A stretch of 64,000 nt of DNA from an uncultured Gammaproteobacteria bacterium (GTDB taxonomy: Bacteria; Pseudomonadota; Gammaproteobacteria; HK1). The position numbers and the translations under genes are program-made. Position 1 is the first letter of the stretch. Every line of letters starts with the position of its first letter. Below are positions 18,598 to 28,339 of the stretch, piece after piece. The notes under the pieces are model-generated. The model was not told the origin of the DNA, ran no database searches, and saw nothing but the letters and a program-made list of their open reading frames with translations. The stretch lies in NCBI GenBank assembly GCA_958295835.1, contig OY282378.1, positions 3,869,694-3,933,693 of the forward strand, read 5' to 3'.

Positions 18598-18789
18598 ATG
18601 CAGATCGAGCTCTGGGAAGCGATCCTCGCCGGGGTGCTGGTGCTCATCGTCCTGTTCTTCTTCGGGCCGGGCGCGAAGCGGGCGGTGGAGAAGGCGCCGA
18701 AGGCCGATGCCGGCGACTGGAAGGCGGCGATCGTGCCGATCCTGCTCGTGGCCGGGTTCGTGGTGCTGATGATCCTGATGATCAGTTGA
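18598..18789 (+). CDS. Small two-helix membrane protein, unknown function
   Basis: This 63-residue protein has two hydrophobic segments (AILAGVLVLIVLFFFGPGA and AAIVPILLVAGFVVLMILMI) separated by a short charged loop. GGAG lies ten bases before the ATG. It follows the cyclotransferase gene by 72 bases and may share its transcript. I recognise no family. Confidence 0.65.
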   Translation: MQIELWEAILAGVLVLIVLFFFGPGAKRAVEKAPKADAGDWKAAIVPILLVAGFVVLMILMIS

Positions 18790-18881
18790 ACGGGTCGCGC
18801 CGCACGATCCGTATGACCGCCACGACTTTTCACCGATGACACCACGCCTCACGGAGAGCGCTCGCGGCGGATGCCGCATCA

Positions 18882-19349
18882 TCACAGGCGCAGGCGCTGC
18901 ACGACCGACGGAGATATCCGATAACCGCGTTCGGACATGCGCTGCATTACGGTTTCGGCGTCGTCGATGATCGATCCATGCTCGGCGAGAAACAGCATTC
19001 GGGCAGTGCCGATATAGTCGAGCCCGCGCCGCTTCGCCTCTCGCCTCGCCAGCCGATCATCCAGGACCAGCAATGCCTGCCCGGTCTCCAGAGCGAGCTG
19101 CATCGCCTCGATTTCGCCTTGGCCAAGGCTTGGAGGAAAGTGGCCCGCGTTCGTTGCCGCTTCCACGCGAAGCCATCCTTCCTCCACGGCCTGTTCGATG
19201 CGCCGACTGTCCTCCCCTTGTTTCCGCCGGCATTCCAACCAGACCGCTTCCGGGATCCGGCAACGGGAAAACAAACGTCGCGGCACGAACAGCGAATCCA
19301 CCTTCGCCAAGGCGATCAAGGGACCCGCGTCGATTATGACGACCGCCAC
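18882..19349 (-). CDS. DUF3368 PIN-domain toxin
   Basis: This 155-residue PIN-like nuclease reads VVIIDAGPLIALAKVDSL at the N-terminus and LLVLDDRLARREAKRRGLDYIGT further on, the conserved acidic sites of DUF3368. The start is a GTG that overlaps the upstream antitoxin gene by 16 bases. RNA cleavage is inferred from the fold. Confidence 0.82.
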   Translation of the reverse strand: MAVVIIDAGPLIALAKVDSLFVPRRLFSRCRIPEAVWLECRRKQGEDSRRIEQAVEEGWLRVEAATNAGHFPPSLGQGEIEAMQLALETGQALLVLDDRLARREAKRRGLDYIGTARMLFLAEHGSIIDDAETVMQRMSERGYRISPSVVQRLRL

Positions 19350-19672
19350 GCGGAAAGGTCCCGGGTCTCACCGTCCGTCGTCTCGTCGCTTCCGACTACG
19401 TCCATCCCCAGGCTGCCCAGGTGATCGATGAACTCGTTCAGGGAAAGATCGCTGATCTTCGCCGCCTTGCCCAGCGAGACACAGCCGTCCCGGTAGAGGC
19501 TGGCCGCCAGCGCCGGACGCACACCCGACTCGGTGTCCGTCAAAGATTTCGTCAGGTGCACCAGCACCGCATCGGGCTCGTTCCCCTTCAGGATCAGAAC
19601 CGGGCCTTCCTTCGCCAGCCGCAGAGCCCGCGATGGATTCTTCTTCAGCTCCCGAACATTGGTCACATGCAC
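19334..19672 (-). CDS. Antitoxin with Phd-like start and UPF0175-like C-terminus
   Basis: This 112-residue protein has an N-terminal half (NVRELKKNPSRALRLAKEGPVLI) resembling a Phd/YefM-type DNA-binding segment. The C-terminal half (LAASLYRDGCVSLGKAAKISDLSLNEFIDHLG) matches UPF0175, the usual partner of DUF3368 toxins. The start is a GTG. It overlaps the toxin gene, as expected for a coupled pair. Confidence 0.8.
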   Translation of the reverse strand: MHVTNVRELKKNPSRALRLAKEGPVLILKGNEPDAVLVHLTKSLTDTESGVRPALAASLYRDGCVSLGKAAKISDLSLNEFIDHLGSLGMDVVGSDETTDGETRDLSAWRSS

Positions 19673-19834
19673 GGCGTTTCCCGTTCCACCCCTCAGTGGT
19701 CACCCAGTGTAGTCCACTTCATGACGAGGACGAAGTCGTGCGGCAGGTGCGGATGTGGCCGAGATCGAGGCGCTATCGGTCATGAGCAGGATGTTCCCGC
19801 GGCGGTGGGTGCGCCGCGGGGGCCGGACCCCGGA

Positions 19835-20515
19835 TCATGCGTAGTACCGTTCCAGGATCGCGGCGGTGAAGCTCGCCCGCAGGTAGAACCCCCGCGGCAG
19901 GGTCGGCTCCCGCGCGCCGCTCGCGCCGACCGAGAGACGCCGCGCCGCGGCGTTGGCGGCCTTCGGACGGATCTGAAGGCACTCCCCCTCCCGGGCGGAG
20001 ATCTCCTCCACCCTCCCGAGCACCACCCGATCCATCAACGTCTCCCAGTCGCTCGCCAGCGCCAGCTCCTCTCCGGGGGACGGGCTCCACGGCAGCGGGG
20101 CGCCGATCCGGCGCTCGGGCAGCGCGATCGCGCGATCCCCTTCGAAGGGCATCCACAGCACGCGTGCGAGCTTGCGGCGCACGTTCGAGTCCCGCCAGTC
20201 CGGAGCGGCGTCACCCGCAAGCGGCACGGTGCATACGTAGGTCGATTCGAGCGGCCGGCGGTTGGGTCCGATCGGGATCGTCTTGAGCTCGACGGAGATC
20301 AGCCGGAAGTCCGGCTCCGACAACGAGCCGGCGTTCGCGCCGAGCGCGTGCTCGATGACGGTGCCGGTCCAGCCCTTGCCGCGGCGGGTGGTCGCCGGCA
20401 CGGCCAGCCCGTGCTCGACCGCGACGTCGCCGAGGGTGCGCCCGGCCAGGGCGTCGGCACGGGCGAGGAGCTCGGCTTCGCTACGGGGCGGAGGAACGCG
20501 GCGCGGCTCAGCCAT
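19835..20515 (-). CDS. mutH: DNA mismatch repair endonuclease MutH
   Basis: This 226-residue protein is close to the E. coli length. MutH landmarks include LAGRTLGDVAVEHG, KGWTGTVIEHALGA and the catalytic DFRLISVELKTIPIG (D...E-x-K). MutH nicks the unmethylated strand at hemimethylated GATC sites and is limited to a subset of gammaproteobacteria, which helps place the host. A spurious frame of 1,474 codons extends upstream through other genes. The start at 20515 overlaps the ThiL-like gene by eight bases. Confidence 0.93.
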   Translation of the reverse strand: MAEPRRVPPPRSEAELLARADALAGRTLGDVAVEHGLAVPATTRRGKGWTGTVIEHALGANAGSLSEPDFRLISVELKTIPIGPNRRPLESTYVCTVPLAGDAAPDWRDSNVRRKLARVLWMPFEGDRAIALPERRIGAPLPWSPSPGEELALASDWETLMDRVVLGRVEEISAREGECLQIRPKAANAAARRLSVGASGAREPTLPRGFYLRASFTAAILERYYA

Positions 20516-21203
20516 CGGCTTCGGTCCGCGTGATTGCGAGCCGGTGGCGGCTTCCGACCGCGAGCAATGCCTCCATGCCGAAGGCGCTGGTGTGTGCGAT
20601 GAGCTCCAGGGCGCGGGCGTCGTCTCCCGCACTGCCACCCGCGTTCGGCATGTCGCACCACCGGATCTCCGTCCCGCGTCCGGCGAGGTCCGCGCACGCC
20701 GAGACCAGATCGGCGATTGCGCGCTCCGGCGCATCCGTGGTCGCGAGCGACAGCCGCACCCCGATCGCGGCGGTGCGCGGTCGCGGCTCGGGCCGGCGGG
20801 GGAGGGCAGTCCCCGCGCCCAGCGCGAAGACGGTCGCCCGGCCCGGCCCGAGGGTGGTATCCCCGCCGGCGAGCTCGACTCCGCTTGCCTCGCATACCGC
20901 GGCGGCGGCGGCCGAGAACCGTTCGAGCCAGTCGGGATCGGCCGCTTCGAGGGTAAGCGCGAGGGTCGCCCAGCGTGCCGTCGAGGCCCGTGCGGCGAGC
21001 CGAAGCAGGGCGGTGCCGAAGACGTGGCGGGCGATGCCGGCCGCGTCATCGTATGCGGAGAACGCCGCCGTCGCCCCGGCATGGACCAGCGGCAGGCCGC
21101 CGGTGTCGAGCAGCGCCGCATCGTCACCGATACCGAGCACGGTGTCGGAGCGCCGCGGGGTGCGGTCGCGGAAGCAGCGCGTGATGAGCTCGAATTCGTC
21201 CAC
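20508..21203 (-). CDS. ThiL-like (AIR synthase/PurM superfamily) protein, divergent
   Basis: From a possible GTG start, about 231 residues carry the ThiL N-terminal pattern DEFELITRCF...LGIGDDAALL and a later ELAGGDTTLGPG. The DTLV-GVHF and NLSDLAAMG segments of true thiamine-phosphate kinase are absent, and the C-terminus is divergent. It overlaps mutH by eight bases, suggesting a shared transcript. The start is uncertain because the frame is open to 21389 and the upstream part carries a displaced piece of the toroid gene's 5' end. The function may not be thiamine phosphorylation. Compare the N-truncated thiL at 54.9 kb. Confidence 0.6.
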   Translation of the reverse strand: MDEFELITRCFRDRTPRRSDTVLGIGDDAALLDTGGLPLVHAGATAAFSAYDDAAGIARHVFGTALLRLAARASTARWATLALTLEAADPDWLERFSAAAAAVCEASGVELAGGDTTLGPGRATVFALGAGTALPRRPEPRPRTAAIGVRLSLATTDAPERAIADLVSACADLAGRGTEIRWCDMPNAGGSAGDDARALELIAHTSAFGMEALLAVGSRHRLAITRTEADG

Positions 21204-21290
21204 GGATCGGCGATTGACGGTGATCGGGGCCGCGCCTCGCCGGCGCGCGGAGCCGGAAGGGTGTCGCTCTCGAACTGGTCCGTCAATGCC

Positions 21291-21352
21291 CCCGGTCCAC
21301 GGCGCCGCGCACCGCCTCCCGGAGTCGTGGCGGGGCTGCGACGGCATGCCCG
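21291..21352. repeat. Displaced copy of the toroid gene 5' end
   Basis: About 60 bp here (CCCGGTCCACGGCGCCGCGC onward) repeat positions 37522-37583, the first codons of the alpha/alpha-toroid gene, including its ATG context. The copy lies 140 bp upstream of the NHLM export operon. It is one of several short shards of RiPP genes scattered in the window. Confidence 0.85.
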
Positions 21353-21487
21353 CCGTTGCGCGAGGGTTCGATAGCGTATAATCCGCCAAGTCCGCGCTGC
21401 CGGTGATGGTGCTGCCGTCGGCGGCCGGCGTGTGGGTCGTGTACGGCCGGGGTCTCTGGCCGGCGGGAAGTTGGGGAGTGTTACGTC

Positions 21488-22396
21488 TTGTTTTTCTACA
21501 ACAAGGTCTTCAGGGAGGAGGCGGTCGCGCGCCGGTCGCGCCCGGAGCCCCTCGACGAGCGGCTCCAGGTCACGGCGCCCCACGAGTGGATGGTGCTGGC
21601 CGGACTCGGCGTGTCGCTGCTCGCGCTCCTCGCCTGGGCGATGCTCGGGAGCGTGGAGCGCCGCCTGTCGGTCCAGGCGGTGCTGGTCCAGCCGGGCGAG
21701 CGCCATGCCGTGGTCTCCCCCGTGTTCGGCAACGTCGTCGAGAGGCTGGCCGACGTCGGGGACACCCTCGAAGCGGGGCAGGCGATCGCCCGGGTCCGCC
21801 TGCCGGAGGCGGAGCGCCAGACCCGGATCACGCGGCGGATCGCGGGCGCCGTCGAGGATGGGATGCGGCGCGCCGAAGGCGCCGCCGCCACCGCACTGCA
21901 GGAGGCGCTGCTTGCGGCGGCCCGGAACGCGCTCGCAGAGGTCGAGATCCTTGCCGGGGAATCGATCGTCGCTCCGCATGGAGGGAAGCTCGTGGCGCAC
22001 CGTCTGGTTCCGGGCCAGCCGGTGCGCGCCGGAGAGACGGTCGCCCAGGTCCGGGGCAGGTCCGAAGACACTTGGCAGGCGCTGGCCTTCGTATCGCCGA
22101 AGGACGCCGGGAAGCTCACCGCGGGCATGGCCGCGGAGGTGCTGGTGGCGCTGCCCGGACAGCCGGGTTCGAGCACGCTGGACGCCCGGGTGCTGGAAGT
22201 TTCCCCACGGCCTGCCGCCGCTCCCGAATGGCTTGCCGACTTCGGCCTTTCGACACCCGCCCCTTCGCACCTGCTTCGTCTGGCGCTGGACGATCCGTCG
22301 CGCCTGCCGCTCGCCGACGGTGCGGGCGGGCTCGCGCGGGTCGTGTTGGGGAAGCAGTCCCCCGCGGCTCTGCTGCTGGCGGGCGGGGGCGGCTGA
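21488..22396 (+). CDS. NHLM-type HlyD-like secretion adaptor
   Basis: This 302-residue periplasmic adaptor has a short cytoplasmic start (FREEAVARRSRPEPLDERLQV), one membrane anchor (MVLAGLGVSLLALLAWAML) and lipoyl/barrel-sandwich halves around residues 70-180 (VVSPVFGNVVERLADVGDTL; SIVAPHGGKLVAHRLVPGQPV). This is the short HlyD form that accompanies NHLP-leader bacteriocin exporters. The start is a TTG supported by GGGGAG nine bases upstream. It is the first gene of a three-gene export operon with the two ABC exporters. Confidence 0.87.
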   Translation: MFFYNKVFREEAVARRSRPEPLDERLQVTAPHEWMVLAGLGVSLLALLAWAMLGSVERRLSVQAVLVQPGERHAVVSPVFGNVVERLADVGDTLEAGQAIARVRLPEAERQTRITRRIAGAVEDGMRRAEGAAATALQEALLAAARNALAEVEILAGESIVAPHGGKLVAHRLVPGQPVRAGETVAQVRGRSEDTWQALAFVSPKDAGKLTAGMAAEVLVALPGQPGSSTLDARVLEVSPRPAAAPEWLADFGLSTPAPSHLLRLALDDPSRLPLADGAGGLARVVLGKQSPAALLLAGGGG

Positions 22397-22639
22397 CGCC
22401 CGCTGCCGTTTCCATCGACGTGCGAAGAACCACCTGCGGCTCCGTCCTCCCCTTGCCGCTGGGGACGGAACGGGTTTTCCCGGAACCGCGGCAGGGAACG
22501 GACCGGACAGCCGGTGTAACGAACCCATGACCTGTCGCCCCCCTTCCTCCCGACCGGGGGAGATGCCGAAACGCGCGCATACGGCCCGCGAGGCACCTTC
22601 CGCCACCGCGACGGACCGCACGGCCGGCGCGGCGAAGCC

Positions 22640-24883
22640 ATGACTTCCTCCCGACCCCAAATCCAACTGGACGAGGCGCTGAAACGGGTGCGCAAGGCCC
22701 GTGACGTTCCTTCGCGGCGCCGGGTACGCACGCCGGTGCTGCTGCAGCTCACCGAGACCGAGTGCGGGGCCGCGTGCCTCGGGATCGTGCTCGCGCACTT
22801 CGGGCGCTGGGTGTCCATCGAGGAGCTGCGCGAGACGTGCTCGGTCGGCCGGGATGGATGCAACGCGGCCGACATCTACCGCGCCGCGCGTCGGTACGGT
22901 CTGGAGACGAACGGATGGCGCAAGCAGCCGAAAGAGCTCCGGAGCATGCCCTTGCCGATGATCCTGTTCTGGGAGTTCAACCACTTCGTTGTTCTCGAAG
23001 GGTTCGACAAGGGGCGTTTCCTGATCAACGACCCGGCCAACGGCCACCGGACGATCAGCGAGGAGGAGTTCGACCAGGCGTTCACCGGGGTGACCCTGAC
23101 GTTCCAGCCGGGACCCCACTTCCAGCCGGGCGGGATCCGGCCCGGCCTCCTGTACCGGGTCCTGCCGTGGCTGCGCGACGTGAAGGGGCCGCTTGCGTTC
23201 GCAATGGGCTGCGGGCTGCTTCTGGCCCTGCCGGCCCTTGCCCTGCCGTTCCTTCTGGGCCTGTTCGTGGACTTCGTGCTCTCCGGGCGCGAACCGGCCT
23301 GGGGCGGGGTGCTGACCGGCATCCTCCTCGCCTCGGCGGGCCTGCTCTACCTCCTCACCTGGCTCAAGGAGCGCTGTCTCCGGCGACTCTCCGTGCGCCT
23401 GTCCGTCGATCACGCCGAACGCTTCATGACCCGGCTGTTCCGGCTTCCCATGCGGTTCTTCTCGCACCGTCTCTCCGGCGATCTGACCTCCCGGATCCAG
23501 CTTCTCGATGCGGTCTCGAACGTCGCGACGCAGCACTTCGTCGGCATCTTCATCGAGATCGTCACCAGCATGGCGTTTCTCGCGCTGATGCTGGCGTACA
23601 GCCCGTTGCTCTGCGCGGTGGTCGTCGGGCTGGGCGCGCTCAGCGCGGTGGCCATGCGGGTCCTGGCCCGGCTGCGGGTAGACGAGAACCGCAGGCTCAG
23701 GCGCGAGCAGGGCATGCTCTACGGGATCGGCATGTTCGGCCTCGGCAAGATCGACACCCTGCAGGCGACCGCCGCCGAGGACGACTTCTTCTCCCGCTGG
23801 ACGGGGCACCAGGCGCGGGAGCTGCTGGCCCGGCAACGCTTCGCCGAGCTCGGCTACGTGAACGCGGCCCTGCCGGTGCTGTTCCTGGTCGCCGGCAACG
23901 CGGCGGTGATCGGTCTCGGCGGCTGGGCGGTGATGTCGGGCGACATGACCGTCGGCATGCTGACCGGGTTCTACATGGCGGCGGTGAACTTCCTGCAACC
24001 GATCGGACGCTTCATCCAGTTCGCCGACATGTTCCAGATCCTGGAGGCGGACCTGCAGCGCCTCGACGACGTGTTCGACGCCACCGAGGACCTCGACTTC
24101 TTCGAGCCCGTTCCCGACGCCGCCCGGGACCGGGCCTCGACCTTTGCCGGCCGGCTGCGGCTGAAAGGCCGGATCGAGCTGCGCAACGTCACCTTCGGCT
24201 ACCAGGACAACCGCGAGCCCCTGCTCGAGGATTTCAGCCTGGCCATCGAGCCCGGCCACCGGGTGGCGATCGTCGGCCCCAGCGGGTCGGGCAAGTCGAC
24301 GATTGCGTCACTGGTGGCCGGCATCCACCAGCCGTGGTCGGGGGAGGTGCTGATCGACGGGCATCCGCGTAGCGCGATTCCGCGGGAGCTGATGACCGAC
24401 TCGGTGTCCCTCGTCGACCAGCACATCTTCCTGTTCGCGGACACGGTGCGCGAGAACCTGACCATGTGGATCCCGGAGGTGCCGGACCAGGCCCTGGTGG
24501 CGGCCGCCCGTGACGCGACCATCCACGGGGAGATCATCTCCCGGCCGCTCGGCTACGACGCGCCGGTCGAGGAGGGGGGACGCAACTTCAGCGGCGGCCA
24601 GAGGCAACGGCTGGAGATCGCGCGCGCGCTCGTCAACAACCCGTCGGTACTGATCCTGGACGAGGCGACCTGTTCGCTCGACACGATCACCGAGGTCCGG
24701 ATCGACGACGGCCTGCGGCGCCGGGGGTGCACCTGCCTCATCGTGGCCCATCGGCTGAGCACCATCCGCGATTGCGATCTGATCGTGGTCCTCGACCAGG
24801 GACGCGAGGTGCAGCGGGGCACCCATGAGACGCTGATGGAGGACCCCGGCGGGCTGTATCACCAGCTCGTGAATCTGGGCTGA
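22640..24883 (+). CDS. NHLM-type peptidase-containing ABC exporter (C39)
   Basis: This 747-residue exporter carries an N-terminal C39 peptidase with Cys42 (TECGAACLG), His115 (FNHFVVLEG) and Asp131 (INDPANG). A six-helix membrane domain spans roughly residues 160-460. The ATPase domain has GPSGSGKST, FSGGQRQRLEIARAL and VLILDEATCSLD. The peptidase is expected to cut precursors after the Gly-Gly that ends the NHLP leaders encoded downstream. It sits 243 bp after the adaptor gene and 27 bp before the second exporter gene. Confidence 0.93.
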   Translation: MTSSRPQIQLDEALKRVRKARDVPSRRRVRTPVLLQLTETECGAACLGIVLAHFGRWVSIEELRETCSVGRDGCNAADIYRAARRYGLETNGWRKQPKELRSMPLPMILFWEFNHFVVLEGFDKGRFLINDPANGHRTISEEEFDQAFTGVTLTFQPGPHFQPGGIRPGLLYRVLPWLRDVKGPLAFAMGCGLLLALPALALPFLLGLFVDFVLSGREPAWGGVLTGILLASAGLLYLLTWLKERCLRRLSVRLSVDHAERFMTRLFRLPMRFFSHRLSGDLTSRIQLLDAVSNVATQHFVGIFIEIVTSMAFLALMLAYSPLLCAVVVGLGALSAVAMRVLARLRVDENRRLRREQGMLYGIGMFGLGKIDTLQATAAEDDFFSRWTGHQARELLARQRFAELGYVNAALPVLFLVAGNAAVIGLGGWAVMSGDMTVGMLTGFYMAAVNFLQPIGRFIQFADMFQILEADLQRLDDVFDATEDLDFFEPVPDAARDRASTFAGRLRLKGRIELRNVTFGYQDNREPLLEDFSLAIEPGHRVAIVGPSGSGKSTIASLVAGIHQPWSGEVLIDGHPRSAIPRELMTDSVSLVDQHIFLFADTVRENLTMWIPEVPDQALVAAARDATIHGEIISRPLGYDAPVEEGGRNFSGGQRQRLEIARALVNNPSVLILDEATCSLDTITEVRIDDGLRRRGCTCLIVAHRLSTIRDCDLIVVLDQGREVQRGTHETLMEDPGGLYHQLVNLG

Positions 24884-24910
24884 GCGGACGCACGGAGCGA
24901 GGCGAAGAAC

Positions 24911-27829
24911 ATGGAGCAGCAGGCGGTCGGCAGGCTCGGGGAGATCGCGCTCTCGCGGGGCGAGGCGTTCACCGGCGGCGGCAACCGGCCCATCCGCCTC
25001 TCCGATCCCGAGATGCTGTGGTACGTCGTGAAGGGCGCGATCGACGTGTTCGTCGCCGAGCGTTCCGGAGACGAGGCCGAGTCGGATTTCAGGCAGGTCC
25101 TGCGCGCCGGGCCCGGACGGCTGATCTTCAGTGTCGCCGGTGAGGAGGGCAGCTCCTCGGCGGTGTACATCGCCAAGGGGCTCCCCGACACCGAGCTCCG
25201 CTGCATTCCCCGGTCCGCGTTCGCGGGCCCTGAGGTGGCCGGGTTGCTGGTCGGGCAGGTCGATGCCTGGATCACCGACTTCGCGGCCACGATCGCCCGC
25301 GAGGTGGAGCCACGCCCGCGCCCCGAGCGCTTCCTGGCCGCGGGGGAGGAGGCCGGGATCGTGGGCGAAGGCGTGCTGACGACCCGGCACGGGGTGGTCT
25401 GGGTGTCCGCCCCGGAGGGGAATGCGGCGTTCCTCGACACCGGCGAGCCGGCCGGTGACGGCCCCGGTTTCATCCCCATCACCATCGATAGCTGGATCAG
25501 GCTGTTCCGTCCCTCTCCGCTGACCGTCACCTCGTCCGCGGCGCTCGACGCCGACGGCCTTCTGTTCGCCGCCTTGGCCGAATTCCACCGGCTGGCGCTG
25601 TCCGCCGAGGAGCTCAACCGGCGCCTGATGCTCGTCGACATGTCCAACCTGCAACGCGCCCAGGCCCTGCACCGCCGCCGGAGCGAGGAGTCCGCCCGCC
25701 ACAACCTGTTCGGCGTCCTGGCCCCCCCACCGCCGTTCCATGCTGGGGATGACGGATCGGCCCTGCCGAACGCCCTCGGGATGATCGGCCGCCACGAGGG
25801 GATCCGGTTCCGCTTTCCGCCCCGCCGCAGGGCAACGGAGGAGGGGACCCCCGATCTGGCGGAGATCCAGCGCGTGTCGGGGGTTCGCGCGCGCAAGATC
25901 AGGCTCGCCGCCGACGACCGATGGTGGCTCGGCGACAGCGGGGCGCTGCTGGCGTTCCGCCGCGGGTCCGAGGAGGACCCGGTGGCGCTGGTTCCGGGCG
26001 CCTCGGGCCGTTACCGCATGATCGACCCGGAGACGGGCCGCTCGGAGCGGGTCGACGCGCGCCTCGCCCGCACCCTCGCTTCCGAAGCGTACTTCTTCTA
26101 CCGCCCGCTGCCGCAGGACGAAGCGATCCGCTCCGGCGCCCTGTTTCATTTCGCATTCCGCGGGCTCGGGATCGATCTTGCGCGCTTCACCGTGGCCGGG
26201 CTGCTGGCCGGCCTCCTGATGCTGGCGCCTCCGATCCTGCTCGGTGTGCTCGTGAGCCACGTGATCCCGAGCGGGTCCGGCCGGCAGTTGCTGGAGCTGT
26301 TCCTGTGCCTGATCCTGCTGGCGATCCTCGCCGCCACCTTGCAGATCCTCCAGGGAACGGCCCTGATGCGGCTGGAGGCCCTGGCCGCCGCCCGGGTCGG
26401 CGCAGCGCTCTGGGACCGGATGCTCGACCTGCCGCAACGCTTCTTCCGCCGCTTCTCCTCCGGCGATCTGACCATGCGCGCCATGGCCTTGCAGGGGCTG
26501 CGCGACCAGGTCTCGGGGGTGGTCGGCGGCGCGGTGCTGTCGGTGATCTTCCTCCTCCCGACGTTCGTGCTGCTGTTCCTCTACGACACCGGGATCGGCT
26601 GGCTCGGCCTGGCGCTGGGTCTGTTCTCCCTCGGGTTGACGACGGTCATCGGCCTCTTCCAGCTCCCCCACTACCGGCGCCTGTTCGCGATCTCGCGGCG
26701 TCTGGCGGGAAAGCTCCTGCAGTTGCTCAACGGGGTCAGCAAGCTGCGGTCCACCGGGTCGGAAGGCATCGGGTTCGCCATGTGGGCGAAGGACTACCGG
26801 GAGCAGAAGCAGACCGAGATGCGGCTCGGCATGCTGGACGAGCACCTGCTCGCCTTCCTCGCGGCCGCCCCCCTGCTGGTGGCGGCCGCGGTGTTCACGA
26901 TCGCGATGGACGACGGCGGCGCGACCCTTCCCACCGGGGACTTCCTCACCGTCTTCGCGGCCCTGATGGTGTTCCATGCGGCGATCGCCCGGCTCGGCGC
27001 CTCGTTCTCCGCCGTCGCCGCCATCGTGCCCGCCTGCGAGCAGGTGGCCCCGATCCTGGAGGCCACGCCGGAAACCGGCTCCGAAGGCGAGCCGCCGCCG
27101 GAGCTCAGCGGCGACGTCCACATCGACCACGCGAGCTTCCGCTACACCGAGGACGGTCCCCTCGTCCTGCGGGACGTCTCGATCCACGCCCGCGCGGGCG
27201 AGTTCGTGGCCGTCGTCGGGGAATCCGGGGCGGGCAAGAGTACCCTGTTCCGCCTCGCGCTCGGACTCGAGACCCCGTTGTCGGGCGCCGTCTACTATGA
27301 CGGGCGCGACCTCGGCCGCCTCAACCGGCGGGCGGTGCGGAGCCGAATCGGCATGGTGGTGCAGGATGCGTCGATGCGCCCCGGGACCGTACTGGAGAAC
27401 ATCGTCGGGCTGTCCGGAGACCTCACCGAGGAGGATGCCTGGCGAGCCGCCCGCCTCGCGGCCATCGACGAAGACATCGCCGCCATGCCGATGGGGATGC
27501 ATACGGCGGTCGGCGACAGCTCGTCGGTGTTCTCCGGCGGGCAGATCCAGCGGATCGTGCTGGCCGCGGCGCTGGTCCGGGACCCCAGCATCCTGCTTCT
27601 GGACGAGGCCACCAACTGGCTGGACAACCGGAGCCAGGCGCAGGTAATGGAGAGCGTGGCGGGGCTTGCCGTCACCCGGTTCGTGAGCGCGCACCGCCTG
27701 TCGACCATCCGGATGGCCGACAGCATCTACGTGCTGCAGGACGGCCGGGTGGCCCAGACCGGCACCTTCGATTCGCTGGTGGAGACCGAGGGTCCCTTCC
27801 GGGACCTGGTGCGCCGGCAGATGGCCTGA
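24911..27829 (+). CDS. NHLM-type second ABC exporter with long N-terminal domain
   Basis: This 972-residue protein has a soluble N-terminal part of about 400 residues typical of the second NHLM exporter (WYVVKGAIDVFVAERSGDE resembles a cyclic-nucleotide/cupin-like sensor fold). A membrane domain spans about 415-690. The ATPase has GESGAGKST, FSGGQIQRIVLAAAL and LLLDEATNWLDN. It lacks a C39 domain and presumably pairs with the preceding exporter. The stop is 74 bp from the convergent end of the first precursor gene. Confidence 0.92.
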   Translation: MEQQAVGRLGEIALSRGEAFTGGGNRPIRLSDPEMLWYVVKGAIDVFVAERSGDEAESDFRQVLRAGPGRLIFSVAGEEGSSSAVYIAKGLPDTELRCIPRSAFAGPEVAGLLVGQVDAWITDFAATIAREVEPRPRPERFLAAGEEAGIVGEGVLTTRHGVVWVSAPEGNAAFLDTGEPAGDGPGFIPITIDSWIRLFRPSPLTVTSSAALDADGLLFAALAEFHRLALSAEELNRRLMLVDMSNLQRAQALHRRRSEESARHNLFGVLAPPPPFHAGDDGSALPNALGMIGRHEGIRFRFPPRRRATEEGTPDLAEIQRVSGVRARKIRLAADDRWWLGDSGALLAFRRGSEEDPVALVPGASGRYRMIDPETGRSERVDARLARTLASEAYFFYRPLPQDEAIRSGALFHFAFRGLGIDLARFTVAGLLAGLLMLAPPILLGVLVSHVIPSGSGRQLLELFLCLILLAILAATLQILQGTALMRLEALAAARVGAALWDRMLDLPQRFFRRFSSGDLTMRAMALQGLRDQVSGVVGGAVLSVIFLLPTFVLLFLYDTGIGWLGLALGLFSLGLTTVIGLFQLPHYRRLFAISRRLAGKLLQLLNGVSKLRSTGSEGIGFAMWAKDYREQKQTEMRLGMLDEHLLAFLAAAPLLVAAAVFTIAMDDGGATLPTGDFLTVFAALMVFHAAIARLGASFSAVAAIVPACEQVAPILEATPETGSEGEPPPELSGDVHIDHASFRYTEDGPLVLRDVSIHARAGEFVAVVGESGAGKSTLFRLALGLETPLSGAVYYDGRDLGRLNRRAVRSRIGMVVQDASMRPGTVLENIVGLSGDLTEEDAWRAARLAAIDEDIAAMPMGMHTAVGDSSSVFSGGQIQRIVLAAALVRDPSILLLDEATNWLDNRSQAQVMESVAGLAVTRFVSAHRLSTIRMADSIYVLQDGRVAQTGTFDSLVETEGPFRDLVRRQMA

Positions 27830-27902
27830 TCCGGCGGGACGGAATTTCCTACGCAGGCGGCCGGCGGTCGCCTGCGCAGGACTGCTGAGCGGCCCGGCGG
27901 GA

Positions 27903-28217
27903 TTAGTAGGGCGCCTGGAGGCCGCTTGCGCGTCTCTGGCTATCACTCATATCAAAAACATCCCAATCCGCACTCGACCCAATGCCGCCGGCCACCGCCT
28001 GCAGATCGTCTTCGCTCAGCTTGCTGGCGGGGGGAAGAACCAGATGCGCGGTCGTGCCGCGCTCTTCGTGAACCTCGATCGACATGGACGCCGGAATGGT
28101 GACGCCCAACTCCTGTTCGATCGCTCCCTTCGGATCACCGAGCAGCCGGGCGCGGAAATCCGCGTCCCCGGCCGCCTTGCCCACGATCTTCATCCGCATT
28201 TCCTTCGGTGTTTCCAT
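27903..28217 (-). CDS. NHLP-leader RiPP precursor 1 (type I)
   Basis: This 104-residue precursor starts METPKEMRMK, with GAGGGGAG before the ATG. The leader carries DADFRARLLGDPKGAIEQELG, VHEERGTTAHLVLPP and ends LQAVAGG. The predicted core has 26 residues, starts IGSSADWDVF, ends GLQAPY and has no Cys. It is the only core in the array ending in Tyr. It is the last gene of the array and converges with the export operon. Confidence 0.88.
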   Translation of the reverse strand: METPKEMRMKIVGKAAGDADFRARLLGDPKGAIEQELGVTIPASMSIEVHEERGTTAHLVLPPASKLSEDDLQAVAGGIGSSADWDVFDMSDSQRRASGLQAPY

Positions 28218-28339
28218 CGGTTCGCTCCCCTCGGTTGATGGTGTAGTCCATGTCATGCCGCCACGCTTCCAGCGGCGAATATCCTTGATGATGATGGGTC
28301 AGGGAGTCAACCCTGATTTGCCGTGTGTCGTTCCGGGCA

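Noticed and set aside
19835..24259. Minus-strand open frame of 1,474 codons
   Set aside because: Only its 3' end is real (MutH). The rest lies antisense to the HlyD and ABC exporter genes, is Arg/Pro/Gln/Gly-rich and has no family features; high GC removes stop codons.
24308..27946. Minus-strand open frame of 1,212 codons
   Set aside because: It is antisense to the second ABC exporter gene, whose domains are unambiguous; the composition is typical of a GC-rich shadow frame.
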